In this document: positions 46,205 to 58,659 of the stretch, piece by piece
Numbering within the stretch: position 1 is the stretch's first letter
Layout: the number at the start of each line of letters is the position of its first letter
Assembly: GCA_022496185.1 (NCBI GenBank)
Contig: WTXG01000115.1
Coordinates: forward strand, 52,537-116,536
DNA: 64,000 bases
Origin: Multifurca ochricompacta
Lineage: Eukaryota; Basidiomycota; Agaricomycetes; Russulales; Russulaceae
Direction of reading: 5' to 3'
Notes under the pieces: generated by a model
Seen by the model: only the letters and a program-made list of their open reading frames with translations
Databases searched by the model: none
What the model was told of the DNA's origin: nothing
Position numbers and translations under genes: made by a program

Positions 46205-46789
46205 CAAGCACAACTAAAATACAGTATACAGAGATGATTAGATAGGATGTTATAGAACATTGATGAAAAGCCTGTCAGATAACCACACAGAATGCAAAAT
46301 AATTTGATGAACACATAGCAATTTGCAGGGGTAACCCCTGGGTAATTGTTTTGATACCTGGGTTACCCATAAAATGAAACGCATGCAAGTTCTTTACTTG
46401 CATTGCGCATTTCGGACATCCGGCCCGGGACATCCCAGTCAAGGAGATACACACTTGGACACAATGTGTTCATTTATGGCTACTCAAGATCCCTCAAAAT
46501 TCCTATTTTATGTTCATAAGATTAAGATAATTTATTATTCCATTTTTATTTTATTATTCTGGTTTCAATTTTATACGAGTATGACTGTTCTTTGCGTTTC
46601 TGTGCATTTCAGATAAGTGGCCCGGGCCATCCCAGTCAAGGAGATAAGCACTTGGACACAACGCATTCATTTATGGCTACTCAAGATCCCTCAAATATTG
46701 TTGGTTTATGTTCAGAAGATTAAAAGGATCCTTTATTTACATTATTATTTTATTATTCTGGTTTCATTTCATACAAGCGCGACTGTCCT

Positions 46790-48211
46790 TAGTGAATAGC
46801 AGGGGTAACCCCTGGGTATCTTCATTGGTACCTGTACCCGTACCCGTACCCATCGCTACGGGTACGGGTAACCCGCGGGTTACCTGTGTAAACGCGTGCA
46901 AGTTTTTTGCTTGCACCACGCATTTCAGATAACCGGCCCGGGCCATCCTGGTCAAGGAGATACACAATGCGTTCATTTGTGGCTACTCAGGATCCTTCAA
47001 AGATTCCTGTTTTATATTCATAAGATTAAGATAATTCATTATTCTATTGTTGTTTTATTATTCTGGTTTCAATTTTATACAAGTGCAACTAAAATCCACC
47101 CCAATATACAAAGATGATTAGATAGATGTTATAGAACATTGATGAAAAGCCTGTCCGATAACCGCATAGAATGCAAAAATAATTGACAAATGCATAGTGA
47201 TTTGCAGGGGTAACCCCTGGATATTTGTTTTGATACCCAGGTTACCCATAAAATGAAACGCGTGCAAGTTCTTTACTTGCATTGCACATTTTGGACACCC
47301 GGCCCGGTCCATCCTGGTCAAGGAGATACGCACTTGGATACAACGCGTTCATTTGTGGCTACTCAGGATCCCTCAATAATTGCTGATTTATGTTCAGAAG
47401 ATTAAGTTTATTCTTTATTTACATTATTATTTTATTTCATTTTGTGGAACAGGCATGGCACAGGCTTGTACTTTAGATGTACTATATCAGCTACTAGATT
47501 AAATGAACGCGTTATCTCGTTATCTCGTTTAATGATGTAATTTGATCATATGTCAGATCTTAGATGTATATTCTATGTATCTAATTAATTTGTGAATGCG
47601 TTTCTGTTGTGTTATCTATGCATGATCACAATCTTGTCGGACCAATGGAAAATCAAAGCCGTGATTGTTAAGTCAACCTTCCTTAATAGGAAGGAGATCA
47701 GACCAATATGCTGGTCCATGCGATGCAATGTAGTCGCTGCTCTATGCAGCCTGTAGATACACGCGGGCCTTGTTTCAGTAAAATAAATTGATAATTAGAT
47801 TATAGAATAGTCTAAGTAGTCTAGAGTGTATTTAGATAGTGCCAGACCGGCAGAATTGATCGCGCGTTAATAAAACAGATGCATCATGATTTTCAAGAGA
47901 GTGGATCACTGATAACACTTTTATTTTACATCACACCGTTGATCTGCTTTGATATTTCATAGGATAACACTAGAATCTATTTACAGAAACCCTGTACATA
48001 CATCAAATTAAATCTTGTCATTTGTTGCTACAGATGTATTTTATCATTACATTTCTGCTGATCTTGTCAATGACTGATGACCACTTATACCTGCCAAACC
48101 CACTGCGCAGGTACGGGTTTCTGGCGGGTTGGGAGTTGTATACCCGTACCCGTACCCGTCAAAACCCGCGGCGCTTACCCACGCAGGTATGAAAACCCTT
48201 GCTGATCCCTA
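46790..48211. mobile_element. hAT-like 1.45-kb family, copy 6 (nested)
   Basis: The 1422-bp element has 8-bp duplications ACTGTCCT (46782-46789, 48212-48219) and ends TAGTGAATAGCAGGGG / CCCTTGCTGATCCCTA. It is the same subfamily as 22272-23738 and is inserted into copy 5 of its own family. Confidence 0.88.
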
Positions 48212-48770
48212 ACTGTCCTTGTGCGTTTAAGTCAACCTTCCTTAATAGGAAGGAGGTCAGACCACCATGCGATGCAATGTAGTTGCTGCCCCATGCAGCT
48301 TGTAGATACACGCAGGCCTTTTTTCAGTAAACTAATTTGATAATTAGATTATATTATAGTCTAAAGTAGTCTAGAGAGTATTTTAGATAGTGCCAGACCA
48401 GCAGAATTGGTCACGCATTGATAAAACAGGTGCATCATGATTTTCAAGAAGTGGATCACTGATAACACTTTTATTTTACATCGCACTGTTAATCTGCTTT
48501 GATATTTTATATAATAATACTAGAACATATTTAAAGATACCCTATAGCATACATCAGATGAGATCTTTTATTTTTGTGGCTGCAGATGTGTTTTATCTTA
48601 GAATTTCTACTGATCTTGTCAATGCATGATTGGCGCCTATACCCACCAAACCCGCTGCGCGGGTACAGGTTTCCATGGGTTGGGAGCCGTATACCCATAC
48701 CCGTACCCGGCAAAACCCGTGGTGCTTACCCACGCGGGTATGAAAACCCTTGACAATCACTAGGAGAGAG

Positions 48771-50436
48771 AAGAAGGGATTCGATGTCGATGAGAACGCT
48801 GAGACAGACGAGTGGCCTCACAGGTCTGGTAGGCCGTTTGCTACACTTGAAGGCTGGAAAATACAAATATGAGAACTGGTCTGTGTCAATATCTTGAAAA
48901 CTCTTGAAACTGGCTAGACTGTTCACAACCTTCAAAGGTTGTGGCACACAACGAGACGAAGAGGTGAGACAAAGCTGGTAATACCAGCCTGGTATTTCAT
49001 AGCTTACATACTCGTCTTAAAATACATGAGGTCAGTATGAAACAAGCCAATTCCAGGTTTATTATCCAAAGATGCAAGTGGTATAAGGAAAGACGCGCTT
49101 CATGGGTGTGAAGATGAAAGGGAGATGAAAAGTCAACAAGAGTTGGTTCATGACGCACGACAGCCCTCTTCCTTCAATACTACCCTGAGTGGTATCATGA
49201 TTGACAATACAAGGGTCACTGTTGAGACGAGGATGACTGGCTGAACGAGCGAGACAAGTGAAAAGGCAAGACGGGCCAGAACGGGCGGAGGGAGACTTAA
49301 GGAGAATGTGGCCCCACGTATTACGAATACCTGCTTGATAACCCATTATGATAACCTATTCTTGTACTATAACATTTCCTTTCCACTTCTTTTCTTTCCA
49401 AGCCATTCCAGCCCTTTCTTCCCTGTTCTCAACTATGAATGGCAGCGCCCTCAACGCTCTTTCCCCTGTTCTACTCTGTCTCCTTTTTATGTCGTCGTTC
49501 ACTTCCTAGGCTTATCAACTCAGGAACTCAGGAATCCAATCGTCTCGTTCTTTGCTTTGCTTTGCGTGCTTAGCAACAGTCTCATCATTTTAATTGGTCA
49601 ATATACTTTGACATCAAACTCCTTGCAGAACGGTCAGCCACCGTTACACCAGGTGTGAGCGATAAAGCATGGCCATTTCTCACCCTCCTTTCCTAGTTGT
49701 CAATTTACTAGTGGGGTCGCTACGTCGTTTTCCAATTTCCAGGGCCATTGGATCACCAGAACACCTTGAACCTTATACACAAATATGTTTTATTTTCGAG
49801 TATTGTGCACATAAACGAAACTGTGATAGCTATAGTATGGACTATCTTTTGGCCATTATTTTGGCCCTTACCTTGACTTGACACGCATCATTGTGCATCA
49901 CTACCCCTTCTTTTGTCAACATGTCCTGCTCCCTGCTACTTGTCCCACTGTAAGGATGGCTTGGGTGTTGAGCATTAAACCTTTGCCTGGTTGAACTTCT
50001 CTATCAATAACATTTGGATTGTGTGCTTTCCGGACTGCCTGCCCATCCATTACCTCTCTGTCGTCACTTCTCCGTCTTTAGTGCCTCTTCATCTCACTTG
50101 TCTTTTTTTATCACTCTCTACGGCTTGCTTCTTACTATACCACTCTGGACTCTCAACAAAAATATAAAGGTATCTACAATGCTTGTAGTAGGTGCTAAGT
50201 AACTTCACAACAATGACAAGCGCAAGGTCAAATGGAACCAGCAAGCAGTGTATTCGCAAGTACAAGCACGGCACCACCACCTCTCTCTTTTTGGGGACAC
50301 ACTTTACCTCGCACTCACCGCGGATTGGATCCGTTCCGCGAGTACACCAACAATCACAAGATTCACCAAAGGTCAAAGTCAAGCAAACGGTACCGGGTTG
50401 ACGGGCCGGGAAACAGCCACCCTGCATTGCCTCGTC
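48771..50436. repeat. Unit 3 upstream region
   Basis: The first part (48771-49390) is the inverted CHAT-flank repeat. The rest matches the region upstream of copy 2, without the insertions found there, so it supplies the empty sites. A short frame from 50215 (MTSARSNGTSKQCIRKYKHG) to about 50401 could be a small upstream ORF, but it is not conserved in copy 1. Confidence 0.55.
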
Positions 50437-50444
50437 TATAAATA
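50437..50444 (+). promoter_or_regulatory. TATA box of CHAT copy 3
   Basis: TATAAATA lies 131 bases before ATG 50568. The region between the GGGCCGG block and the box is shorter than in copies 1 and 2, because the GCCTCATTGCCTCGTTTTGT stretch is reduced. Confidence 0.5.
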
Positions 50445-50580
50445 AACATGTATTATAGGCATGGTCTTCGCCGTTCTCCAGCACCCACAACCATTTTTGC
50501 CATTTACTCTCTCAATTTATCGCCAGAGGACCCGCAGTTACCATAATTTTTGTGCATTGAATAAAGCATGGCCCAGGAAT

Positions 50581-50656
50581 GTAAGTGCACAACTTTGTCA
50601 CCTCTTTCCTGAGCACATGCCCTTCTATCATCAGTAATTTTTTATCGTACTCGCAG
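50581..50656 (+). other. Intron 1 of CHAT copy 3
   Basis: Donor GTAAGT, acceptor CTCGCAG, at the same codon position as in the other copies. Confidence 0.7.
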
Positions 50657-50944
50657 CCTCCATTATGGAACTCGACCAAATCATCACTTCTCATCAGTGT
50701 GCTCTCTCATGGATCCCTCGATCTCATCCCACTTACACCGCCTACATCCACCTTCTGGCTACATCACGATTCGAACGCTATGAGCTATCAGAACAGAAGG
50801 AAGATCTTGACAAATCTATTGTTCATTACACCGAAGCGATCTTTCTTCCACCTTCCTGGGGATTCTACCTAAACATGGTTCAAGTCTTCTTTCAACTTGT
50901 ACTTTCCCTTTTTCGTCGTTCCAAGGAGTTCAAGCAACCTGAAG

Positions 50945-51446
50945 TAGTGATGTTCCGGCCTGGCTTGGCCCAAAAGCCGCGGCTTTGGCTCGGCCTGAGG
51001 TGGCTCCGGCTTTCCTGAAGTCTGGGCCGAGCCAAAGCCGCCACAGACGGCTTGGCCCTGGCCCGGCTTGGCCCAAGCCGCGGCTTTTGACAGAGAAAAT
51101 TTTATGACATATAACTAGTAGTTATAGTTCAGCTAATCCAAATCTGACTTGGTGTGTTACGTATTGCAAAGCTATATCAAAGAAAAAGTTTGAAATGCCG
51201 TGATAAACATGATCACGTGACCCAAATCAACCACTTTGTGATAAGATTTCTACTGATTTTGACGATTGCTAATGCATTTGTATGTGCTGTTGAAAGCCGC
51301 GGCCTGAGCCGGCGGCTTTGGCTTTTAGTTTCTCTGAGCCGGGCCAAAGCCCTTGCTGGGCTGTCACAACGGCCTGGCTTGGCCCGGCCCAAACAGGCCC
51401 AGCTTGGCCCGGCTTCCAGCTTTGAGCCGGGCCAGGCACATCACTA
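50945..51446. mobile_element. hAT-like MITE (AGCC-rich), 502 bp
   Basis: The inverted ends are TAGTGATGTTCC and GGCACATCACTA, with perfect 8-bp duplications ACCTGAAG (50937-50944, 51447-51454). Subterminal GGCTTGGCCC/AGCCGCGGC repeats match the fragment at 60856 and resemble the ends of 7821-12457. No ORF of its own. Confidence 0.92.
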
Positions 51447-54342
51447 ACCTGAAGATGCGAAGTGTGCGGTTGAATACCTTCATTATCTCCGAGGACTATC
51501 CCTTAATACCTTTGAGGTCCCGCACGAAGTCATCACAGCATCGCTTGTTCAGGCGTTGGCTATTCAAGTTGAGCTGGAAGTGGATGGGATGGGTGATATT
51601 GAGGAGATGGTGATGCTCTGCCAAGAACTTCTCACCTGTCACAGCTCAGAAAACGATCCAACTGACGCCTTTACCGCCTTTTTCTCCGCCATTTTATGCA
51701 AATTTGATCAAAGGAAGCAAGTAGAGCCGTTAGATGGAGTCATTCAATGCTTTCGGGATGCGCTGAAGATCTTCCCGCCAGGCTCTCATGACGTTCTTCA
51801 CGGACTGGCTTTTTCCCTCTCAATTCGATTCTTTAAAAATTATTCAAACAGCGATTACGATGAGGCAATGACCCTCCTAGAGAGTCTCATTGCCTCAAGT
51901 CCTCTTCGGGATGACGACCGTCAATTTCAGATTCAATTTTTGGCAATTGCCGCGGATCTTGCGTCCATTCGGGCTATCATCTATCCAAACCCAGAATATT
52001 TAGAGGAGGCGATTTCCCGTTGTCGTACCTTACTCGGTTCTTCTTCCCTTGACAACGAGCTTCGGCATAGAGTTACCGATAACATGGCATCCCTCGCCAG
52101 GAAGCGCTTCGATAACTTTGGTCTCACAGAAGCGCTTCAAGAAGCACGTTCATATACGTCCGAAATGGTCAGCCTTGCCTCATCGTCCTCAACTCACGGC
52201 ACATCTGAAGAACAATTTGACAGTGTGGATGCTGTCCGGGCGGCGTATCCGATGAAGGTAGTAGAGGAGAAAATTCAAAATATTCGAAAACTGATCTCCA
52301 AGACTCCGCCAAGGTCCTCCGAGCGCAACGTGTACCTCAGACGTCTTGCGGATTGGTATACAACCAAGTTTTCTCGTACCGACGATATCACGGACCTTGA
52401 AGAGGTGATCAAGTGCCGCCGGGTACTACTTGCGTCAACTGACACGAGTTACCCATCTGGGTTCCAATCAGCACTCGATCTGGGCAACGACCTCTACGCT
52501 GCATTTGAGTGTTCAAATATGATGGAATACCTTGACGAGTCAATTACTGTCCATCGTGGCGTTCTTAAGATGAAAAGCGCTCAGCCAGTCTACCTCTCTG
52601 TAATCCAACAACTTGTTCAGTCTTTACACAAACGCTTTAAGTTGCTTGATTGCGAACAGGATTTGGATGAAATGATTGAGCTAATTTCTATGGGTGTCAA
52701 TGACAAATTCGCGAAGGTATCTCACCGATTTGCTTTGTCATGCGCCTGGGCATCCCTTGCTCGAATTACCAGTCAGCCATCTGTTTCTGTTGCATATGAG
52801 AAGGCCATGTCATTGATGCAGAGTTCATTGGTTTCCGCGCCGACCTTACAAATACAGCATGCTCGACTCGTCGCAATGCGAGGGCTCTGCGAAAATATGC
52901 CGCTGGGCTACGCGTCTTACCAGATCGAAATGGGTCAATTCACTCAGGCTATTGAGACTCTAGAACGAGGGAGAGCCTTACTATGGTCTGAAATGCGTGG
53001 TCTTCGCAATTCCATGGACCAACTTTCTCAATTCAATTCACCTTTAGCGACGAAACTTGCAGCAATTAATCAGGATCTCGAGTCACTCACCATGTCTGTC
53101 ACGCCGAGTGGGACTATAGGGATCAGCGATGCTGGATCACAGGTTGATGATGGGATGGACCCATTCGGTCGTCTGGTGGTTAAGCAACGGAAGCTTCTGG
53201 AGGAGCGGGATATGCTCGTGTCACAGATCCAAGAATTACCAGGGTTCGGAGACTTTCTGAAGACACCGTCGTTCCAAACTATTCGTTATGCCGCTTCACA
53301 TGGGCCAGTCATTATTATCAACCATAACGAGTGGCGTTCCGATATCCTCATACTCTTTCAAGACACTCCCCCTTCCATTATCCTTACAACTAATGATTTC
53401 TACCAGCGTGCAAATAAACTAAGAGATCGCCTAGTGGTCGCACGAAAGGAGGGTCTCAACTCAGAGAGATACGGACGCGCTTTACGTTCCGTACTCAAGG
53501 GCCTTTACAAACTCGTCGGCAGACCAGTCATCGACAGGCTATGCGCTTTGGGCGTACCAGAACAATCTCGAATCTGGTGGTGTCCGACCTCCGTTTTCTG
53601 CTCTCTTCCACTTCATGCGATGGGCCCAATCCCATCAAATGATGGTGTCAAACGATACTTTTCAGATCTATATATCCCTTCATATACCCCGACACTCTCT
53701 GCACTGATTGAATCTCGCAAACCCAATCCAAAAATGTCGTACCAACCTTCGTTACTCCTTGTGGCTAATCCAGATGAATCCTTACCAGGCGCTTTTGGAG
53801 AGATGGCCGTCATACAGTCTCTTAATATGCGGCTACCGGTGGCCACCCTTAGTGAGAAGAATGCGACACCGGCTGGTGTGGTGGAAGGACTGCGACATCA
53901 CGGATTTGCACATTTCGTGTGTCATGGAAAACTCGAGACTGGGAAACCATTCGATGCATCATTCAAGCTGTTCGATGATGAGCGCCTTACTCTACTCGAC
54001 ATCGTACGCTCTCAACTGCCTGCTGCTGAATTTGCATTCCTTGCTGCATGTCACACTGCGGAATTGACAGATGACAGTATTGCTGACGAGGCACTTCATC
54101 TTACCGCGGCAGTGCAATACTGTGGATTTCGAAGTGTGGTTGGGACGATGTGGGAGATGGCGGATATAGATGGAAGTGAAATTGCAGAGAATTTCTACAA
54201 GTCGATGTTCTCTAGGAATGGAGAAGGGGTACCTTATCACTTGAGGTCTGCGAGGGCACTTCGTGATACGACGCGGAAGATGAGGAGAAAGAAGGGGATG
54301 ACTCTGGAGCGGTGGGTGAACTTTGTCCATTATGTTGCGTGA

Positions 54343-54724
54343 TGGAGGAAAGCTTTCGCTAGTGGTTAGTATCTTAATAACGTTTGGGTAAGGGCCTTTG
54401 GCTTCACCTATTCACATCGTATGTCAAGAGATTTGTATAGATGCATTTTTGTTCGATAGTATATCAGTTCGTGTGGAAGGTATATGATTAGAAATAGTAT
54501 TTATTTTTTGGCATCACGTGGGATTTGTTTAAAAAATATTTTTTTATATACTGGATTTGGGGTATCGCTTAAGGACGGTTGTGCATCTTTCTTCTCCGAT
54601 CACCACCATCTGCTTGAGCTTGTTCCTCAGATCGCTCGGATTGCTGGCTTTTAGAGTAACTAGATACGCACTATAAACTGTCCACAATCATAGTTTTTTA
54701 TCCCCCATCCAACACCAGAGGTGG
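54343..54724. other. 3' flank of CHAT copy 3, no gene seen
   Basis: The first ~200 bases match the flanks after copies 1 and 2, including the GATGGAGGAAAGCTTTCGCTA block right after the stop. A further block to 54724 has no match in unit 1. Confidence 0.5.
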
Positions 54725-55461
54725 ATGGCTCGCTGCCCTAGCTACCGCCTCAAGCATCGAGATGGGGCCTCAGACCTCACCTCCATCCCACTCCTCACAC
54801 TCTCCCAGCTACAAACTACAACAACTGGGGTCAATGCTGCCCAACAGGTAGCAGACCCACTCCAACGAATCCCAGGTTTGCCACGACTGGGCTTCTGCCA
54901 GGCCATCACAGACCCTGGACATCGCAGCCATGAAACTAACCCCCCTCTCTGAGACACTGTTGGTGACAATGCCTTCAACAATACTCAAAGACTGTGTCAC
55001 CAACGTTTTGGCTGACTTATCTGATAATGCCGCAAGATACGACTTGTATTACCTGGGCCAATCACTCACTTTTAACAAGGACTCTGAACTTGGTATCTCT
55101 ACTGCCCAAGCCACCACCGCAGCAGCTCCAGTGGAATCTATGCTTTCCTGTGGTATAGGGAAGCATGACGACCCTTCTCAACCAATCGTGGGCCTCGCGC
55201 CCTCCGCCCTCCTCATGGACACGTCTTGCAGGCTTGTTCCTCTCAGTGCTCATCAGAGGCGCCCTCAGGTCCCCATATCTGAAACGACTGACAGGATTGG
55301 AATTCCTTCCATGCACAGATTCCACCTCGTTTCAACACACAGAGGTTGATCATATCTACATGATGCTCGATCAAGCGGCCGGCATCTTCAACACTCGAAG
55401 TGATGTCCTCCATGCCATGAATCGGGTCCTTCCTTATACTACTTACATCTTTGCATACTAA
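54725..55461 (+). CDS. Unrecognised protein-coding-like region (broken)
   Basis: Successive frames read as protein: ARCPSYRLKHRDGASDLTSI to a stop at about 54952, then in a shifted frame LKDCVTNVLADLSDNAARYD and YYLGQSLTFNKDSELGIS, then LTGLEFLPCTDSTSF with MMLDQAAGIFNTRSDVLH to 55461. The last part is also found in unit 1 (4606-4740), while the first ~450 bases are deleted there. I cannot assign a family, and no introns are clearly placed. It may be a degraded gene between the CHAT and zinc-finger genes of the ancestral unit. Confidence 0.25.
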
Positions 55462-56140
55462 ACTTGAATTTCTCTCGTTTCATACAGACCTCATGTATAT
55501 AAAGACGAGTATCTTATCCAGCCATGAAATACTCGCTTTGTCTCTTCTTTCCATCTCATTGTGTGCCACAGCCTTCGAAGGTAGCGAACGGACCATCAAC
55601 TTTCAAGAGTTTTCAACGCATTCAGCCTCATCGATGCATTCGGCATTATCAACGTTACTGACATTCGACGCGGACCAGTTCTCAGCCATTTAGATTTGTG
55701 TGGCCAAGCCTTCAAGTGTAGCAAACGGCCTACCAAAGTTGCAAGGCCACTCGTCTGTCTCAGCGTTCTCATCGACATCGAATCCCTTCTTCTCTCCCTT
55801 TTTCTCACTCTCGTGGAACCTCTCTCCGCTTCGAACTCATAGGGAGAGACGACCGATATCGAGTCTGCGTCAACGGACCTGTGTCTTTGTCTTTGGCTGG
55901 CTGCCGCAGGGTGTCCCCATTTTCCTGTCACAGCCCCAGGAAAGGCGTCCGTAGATTCACCGATGGCCAGAAATGGACAACAATTCAGAACACAATTAGG
56001 TGAAGACTTTCTGGTGAGTAAAAAGAGTTGTTCAGTACGAGAGAGCCCGCTCATCACCCGTCACAGGTTCCCGAGCAAGGAATCAATGGCTTCACACAGC
56101 AGGAGGGCACAGGCCCCACCGCGCAAATAGGTGATCATAA

Positions 56141-57361
56141 ATGGACCCATCGACCGCCACCCCTAGTCCTAACCCTCAGCAATCCGGTCCTCGACAAGTA
56201 GATGGTAAGCGCATACAGCGCATCGTGTTCATTGAGATCCTCGTCAGATTCGTCGCCACCAGAAACGCCTGTGGGCTTCGAATTAAGTGGTCGCGGCAAC
56301 GAACCTCTCACCCTACCCAATCTAGACATGCAGGTCGATAGCGACTCGTTATTTCTCTCGGATCTTACCTCGATGGATAACCACCCTACGGAGTTCTCAG
56401 ACGTGCTTTCAGGAGAGTACCATCCCGAGTCAGCCGGAGTTGTCGTGTTGCGTCCTATGGCAAGTTGACTCCAAGTCAGCGTGTGAAAGCGAAGAGACAC
56501 GAGAAACCCCCCAAAGTTGTACACCCCCTGGATCGGCTGGCTATAGAGGGGTCGATGCCTACTGTGACATCGGTAGCCCTCGACACCTTTGGTAATTTAA
56601 ACCTATCGGACGCGCCTCAGATCCTTGGCTGTTGGCCGACTGTGGAGAACTCGGAGGACTTGCAAACAGGAAACAGGTTGCTATGGGGACTCAGGATACC
56701 TTCGCATGGTCCCCATGGTGCGCAGTGCGCTATTCGTTACCTGCTACAACATTCCACTTGAGAGATCCGTTGGCGCTAGTCCAAACTCGAGAGTGCATGA
56801 AGAAGTATATGTCAAGAGCGACAGCGCGCCTCGGAGTCGATACCAGGGTGTGGGTCATTTCCATCGACTCTGATTTCCAGGCTCCCGACGTTGCCGTCAA
56901 CGGCGTGGCCCAGCGCCGCCGCAGATTCAAATTTCCGTCCGTTATCCACAGCGCCAAAGCGCTTGAATACATGTCGGTGCCAGACAATTTAACCGAGGTA
57001 GGCTCGGGGACAATCCTGACGCCGGCAACCGTGCAGGCCGTCCAAGTTCCATTGGCAGAGCCTTCCACGCCAATGCGTAAAACGCTTATTAACGGGAAAT
57101 GGGCAGAATATATCTGCGAGGAGTGCACGGAAACTGCAAAGCCACGTGGTGAGTTTCAACTGCAGAAAGGACCTGAACCGGCATAAGTCGACGACCAAGG
57201 TTCACAAGGCGCCGGCGGTTGCGATTTCCAGTTGTGGAAGGACCATTATGCGAAAGGATGGCATCAAACTCCACCTCCAGCACTGCAAAGGGCAGGGGAT
57301 AGTTTGGCAGCAGGATAACAGTAAGAAGAAGCGTAAGAGAAGAAGTGAGGAAGGAGAATGA
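56141..57361 (+). pseudogene. Putative C2H2 zinc-finger protein, copy 3 (damaged)
   Basis: The same start as unit 1 (MDPSTATPSPNPQQ) is followed by a 58-nt GT-AG intron (56205-56262) and the acidic exon ETPVGFELSGRGNEPL. The C-terminal region runs 56632-57186 (SIDSDFQAPDVAVNG, SAKALEYMSVPDNLTEVG). A one-base insertion around 57130 then moves the finger segment (FNCRKDLNRHKSTTKVH, CGRTIMRKDGIKLH) to the frame ending at 57358. Copy 1 keeps this junction in frame, so copy 3 has lost its fingers unless the extra base is a sequence error. The middle of the model is unresolved, as in copy 1. Confidence 0.45.
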
Positions 57362-58324
57362 TACAAGGCTTAATGACCTTGGCGGACTCTGGAATGGGAT
57401 GGACTTTGACGACACTCACGGACGCCTCTTTCATATAGCTGTACCCCCCCCCCCTCATTGATTTACCAGCCTGATTCCCTTTTCAACAACAATTTTCCCG
57501 AGAAAAGCATTCTCTTCGATAGCTTGTTTTCAGTTTTCAACAGCTATTTGGATCATTAGGATGTCTTCGGCTTGTTACGAATAGTTATATTGTATTCATT
57601 TATTACTGCCCGTGTAGCTGCAAAAGGCGTACATTGTCGTTAACGAGCTCTTGAAGAGCAATGGACAGGGAAAGAGAAAAGTTGAAGGTATAAAGAAAAC
57701 AAGGGATGTGTTGAACTTGGTTGTCAGGGTCGAGAGTCTCAGTCTCAGGTCAGCTTCCAAGTTGGTTGTGATTGTGATTAAATGGTTACATAGGGAATGC
57801 AATTCACCCAGCACGTTGTGCCGAATCACATGATGTAAAGTAAACAATAGCAAATATTCCGGGATAGTGGTTCAACGTGATTACATAAGTCAAAAACACG
57901 TTTGCAATTAATTAGGATCTGACATGTGATCAAATCACATTATTAAATGAGATAACAAGATAATGTGTTTAATGTGTTCATTTGATTTAGTAGCTGATAT
58001 AGTACATTGAATCTGCTATAGATAAAGCAATTGCTATTGCATTATTGACTGCATCTAAGCCTCTAAGTCTAAACAAGGTGAAATAGCTAGTAGTAATGTA
58101 GTATCTAGTACAAGTTGTGCTATGCCTGTTCCACAAATCCAACAACAAAGGGCAATTTTATTGCATTGGAGTCATGTACAGAGGTTCCAGGATAGTGGTT
58201 TGACATGATTATGATCATGCATAGATAACACAATCCAAAAACGTGTTCATCTAAGATCTGACATGTGATCAGATCATATCATTAAATGAGATAACTAGTA
58301 GTAATGTAGTATCTAGTACAAGCC
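57362..58324. repeat. AT-rich repeats, no gene seen
   Basis: Up to about 57790 this is the shared 3' flank of unit 1, with an extra poly(C) run near 57446. From about 57870 to 58140 and again 58180-58335 the sequence matches, inverted, the TGTGGAACAGGCATGGC...TGTACTATATCAGC repeat seen near 22950-23160 and 47440-47630. These look like fragments of one LTR family. Nothing coding is supported. Confidence 0.5.
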
Positions 58325-58659
58325 TGTTCCACATGTGATGTACATACAAAAACAAATAATACATTGTTGATTGTGTTGGCAGACTGGTTCTGATAGTACT
58401 TGGTTAGATCAATTGGTCCCAGCTATCAATGCCCATCCTAATGCACCTCACTTCTCCTGTGCCCACCTTGTAGCTATCTGGAGATGGCAGAGTCAAAGAA
58501 GTGCTCAAAATGCAAGAAGTCCCTAGGTCTTGAAAAAATTCCACTGAAGGCAAATACTTCAACACATACTGCAACATGTTCTCTCTGCACAATAAAAACA
58601 AAACACAATAGACAGGCCAAGAAGAACCTGAAGAAGGTTCAGAACTCTGAAACTGATGG

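Larger units (their letters stand above)
44796..48762. mobile_element. hAT-like 1.45-kb family, copy 5 (outer, with insertions)
   Basis: The termini are TAGTGATTGGCAGGGG and CCCTTGACAATCACTA, with perfect 8-bp duplications GGAGAGAG (44788-44795, 48763-48770). Removing the solo LTR (45103-46204) and copy 6 (46790-48211) with their duplications leaves about 1.43 kb, the family length. It splits the inverted flank repeat of unit 3. Confidence 0.88.
50568..54342 (+). pseudogene. TPR-CHAT protein copy 3, split by a MITE
   Basis: A 13-nt exon at 50568, a 76-nt intron (50581-50656; donor GTAAGT, acceptor CTCGCAG) and exon 2 are as in the other copies. The frame is broken only by the 502-bp MITE at 50945-51446. 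Removing the MITE and one copy of its 8-bp duplication leaves one continuous frame of about the length of copy 2, with TPR-like repeats, HFVCHG and AACHTAEL all present. As sequenced, the first part stops at 51018 inside the MITE. The part from 51556 could start at an internal codon and would still hold most TPRs and the whole CHAT domain. The loss is recent, since the rest of the frame is clean. Confidence 0.88.
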
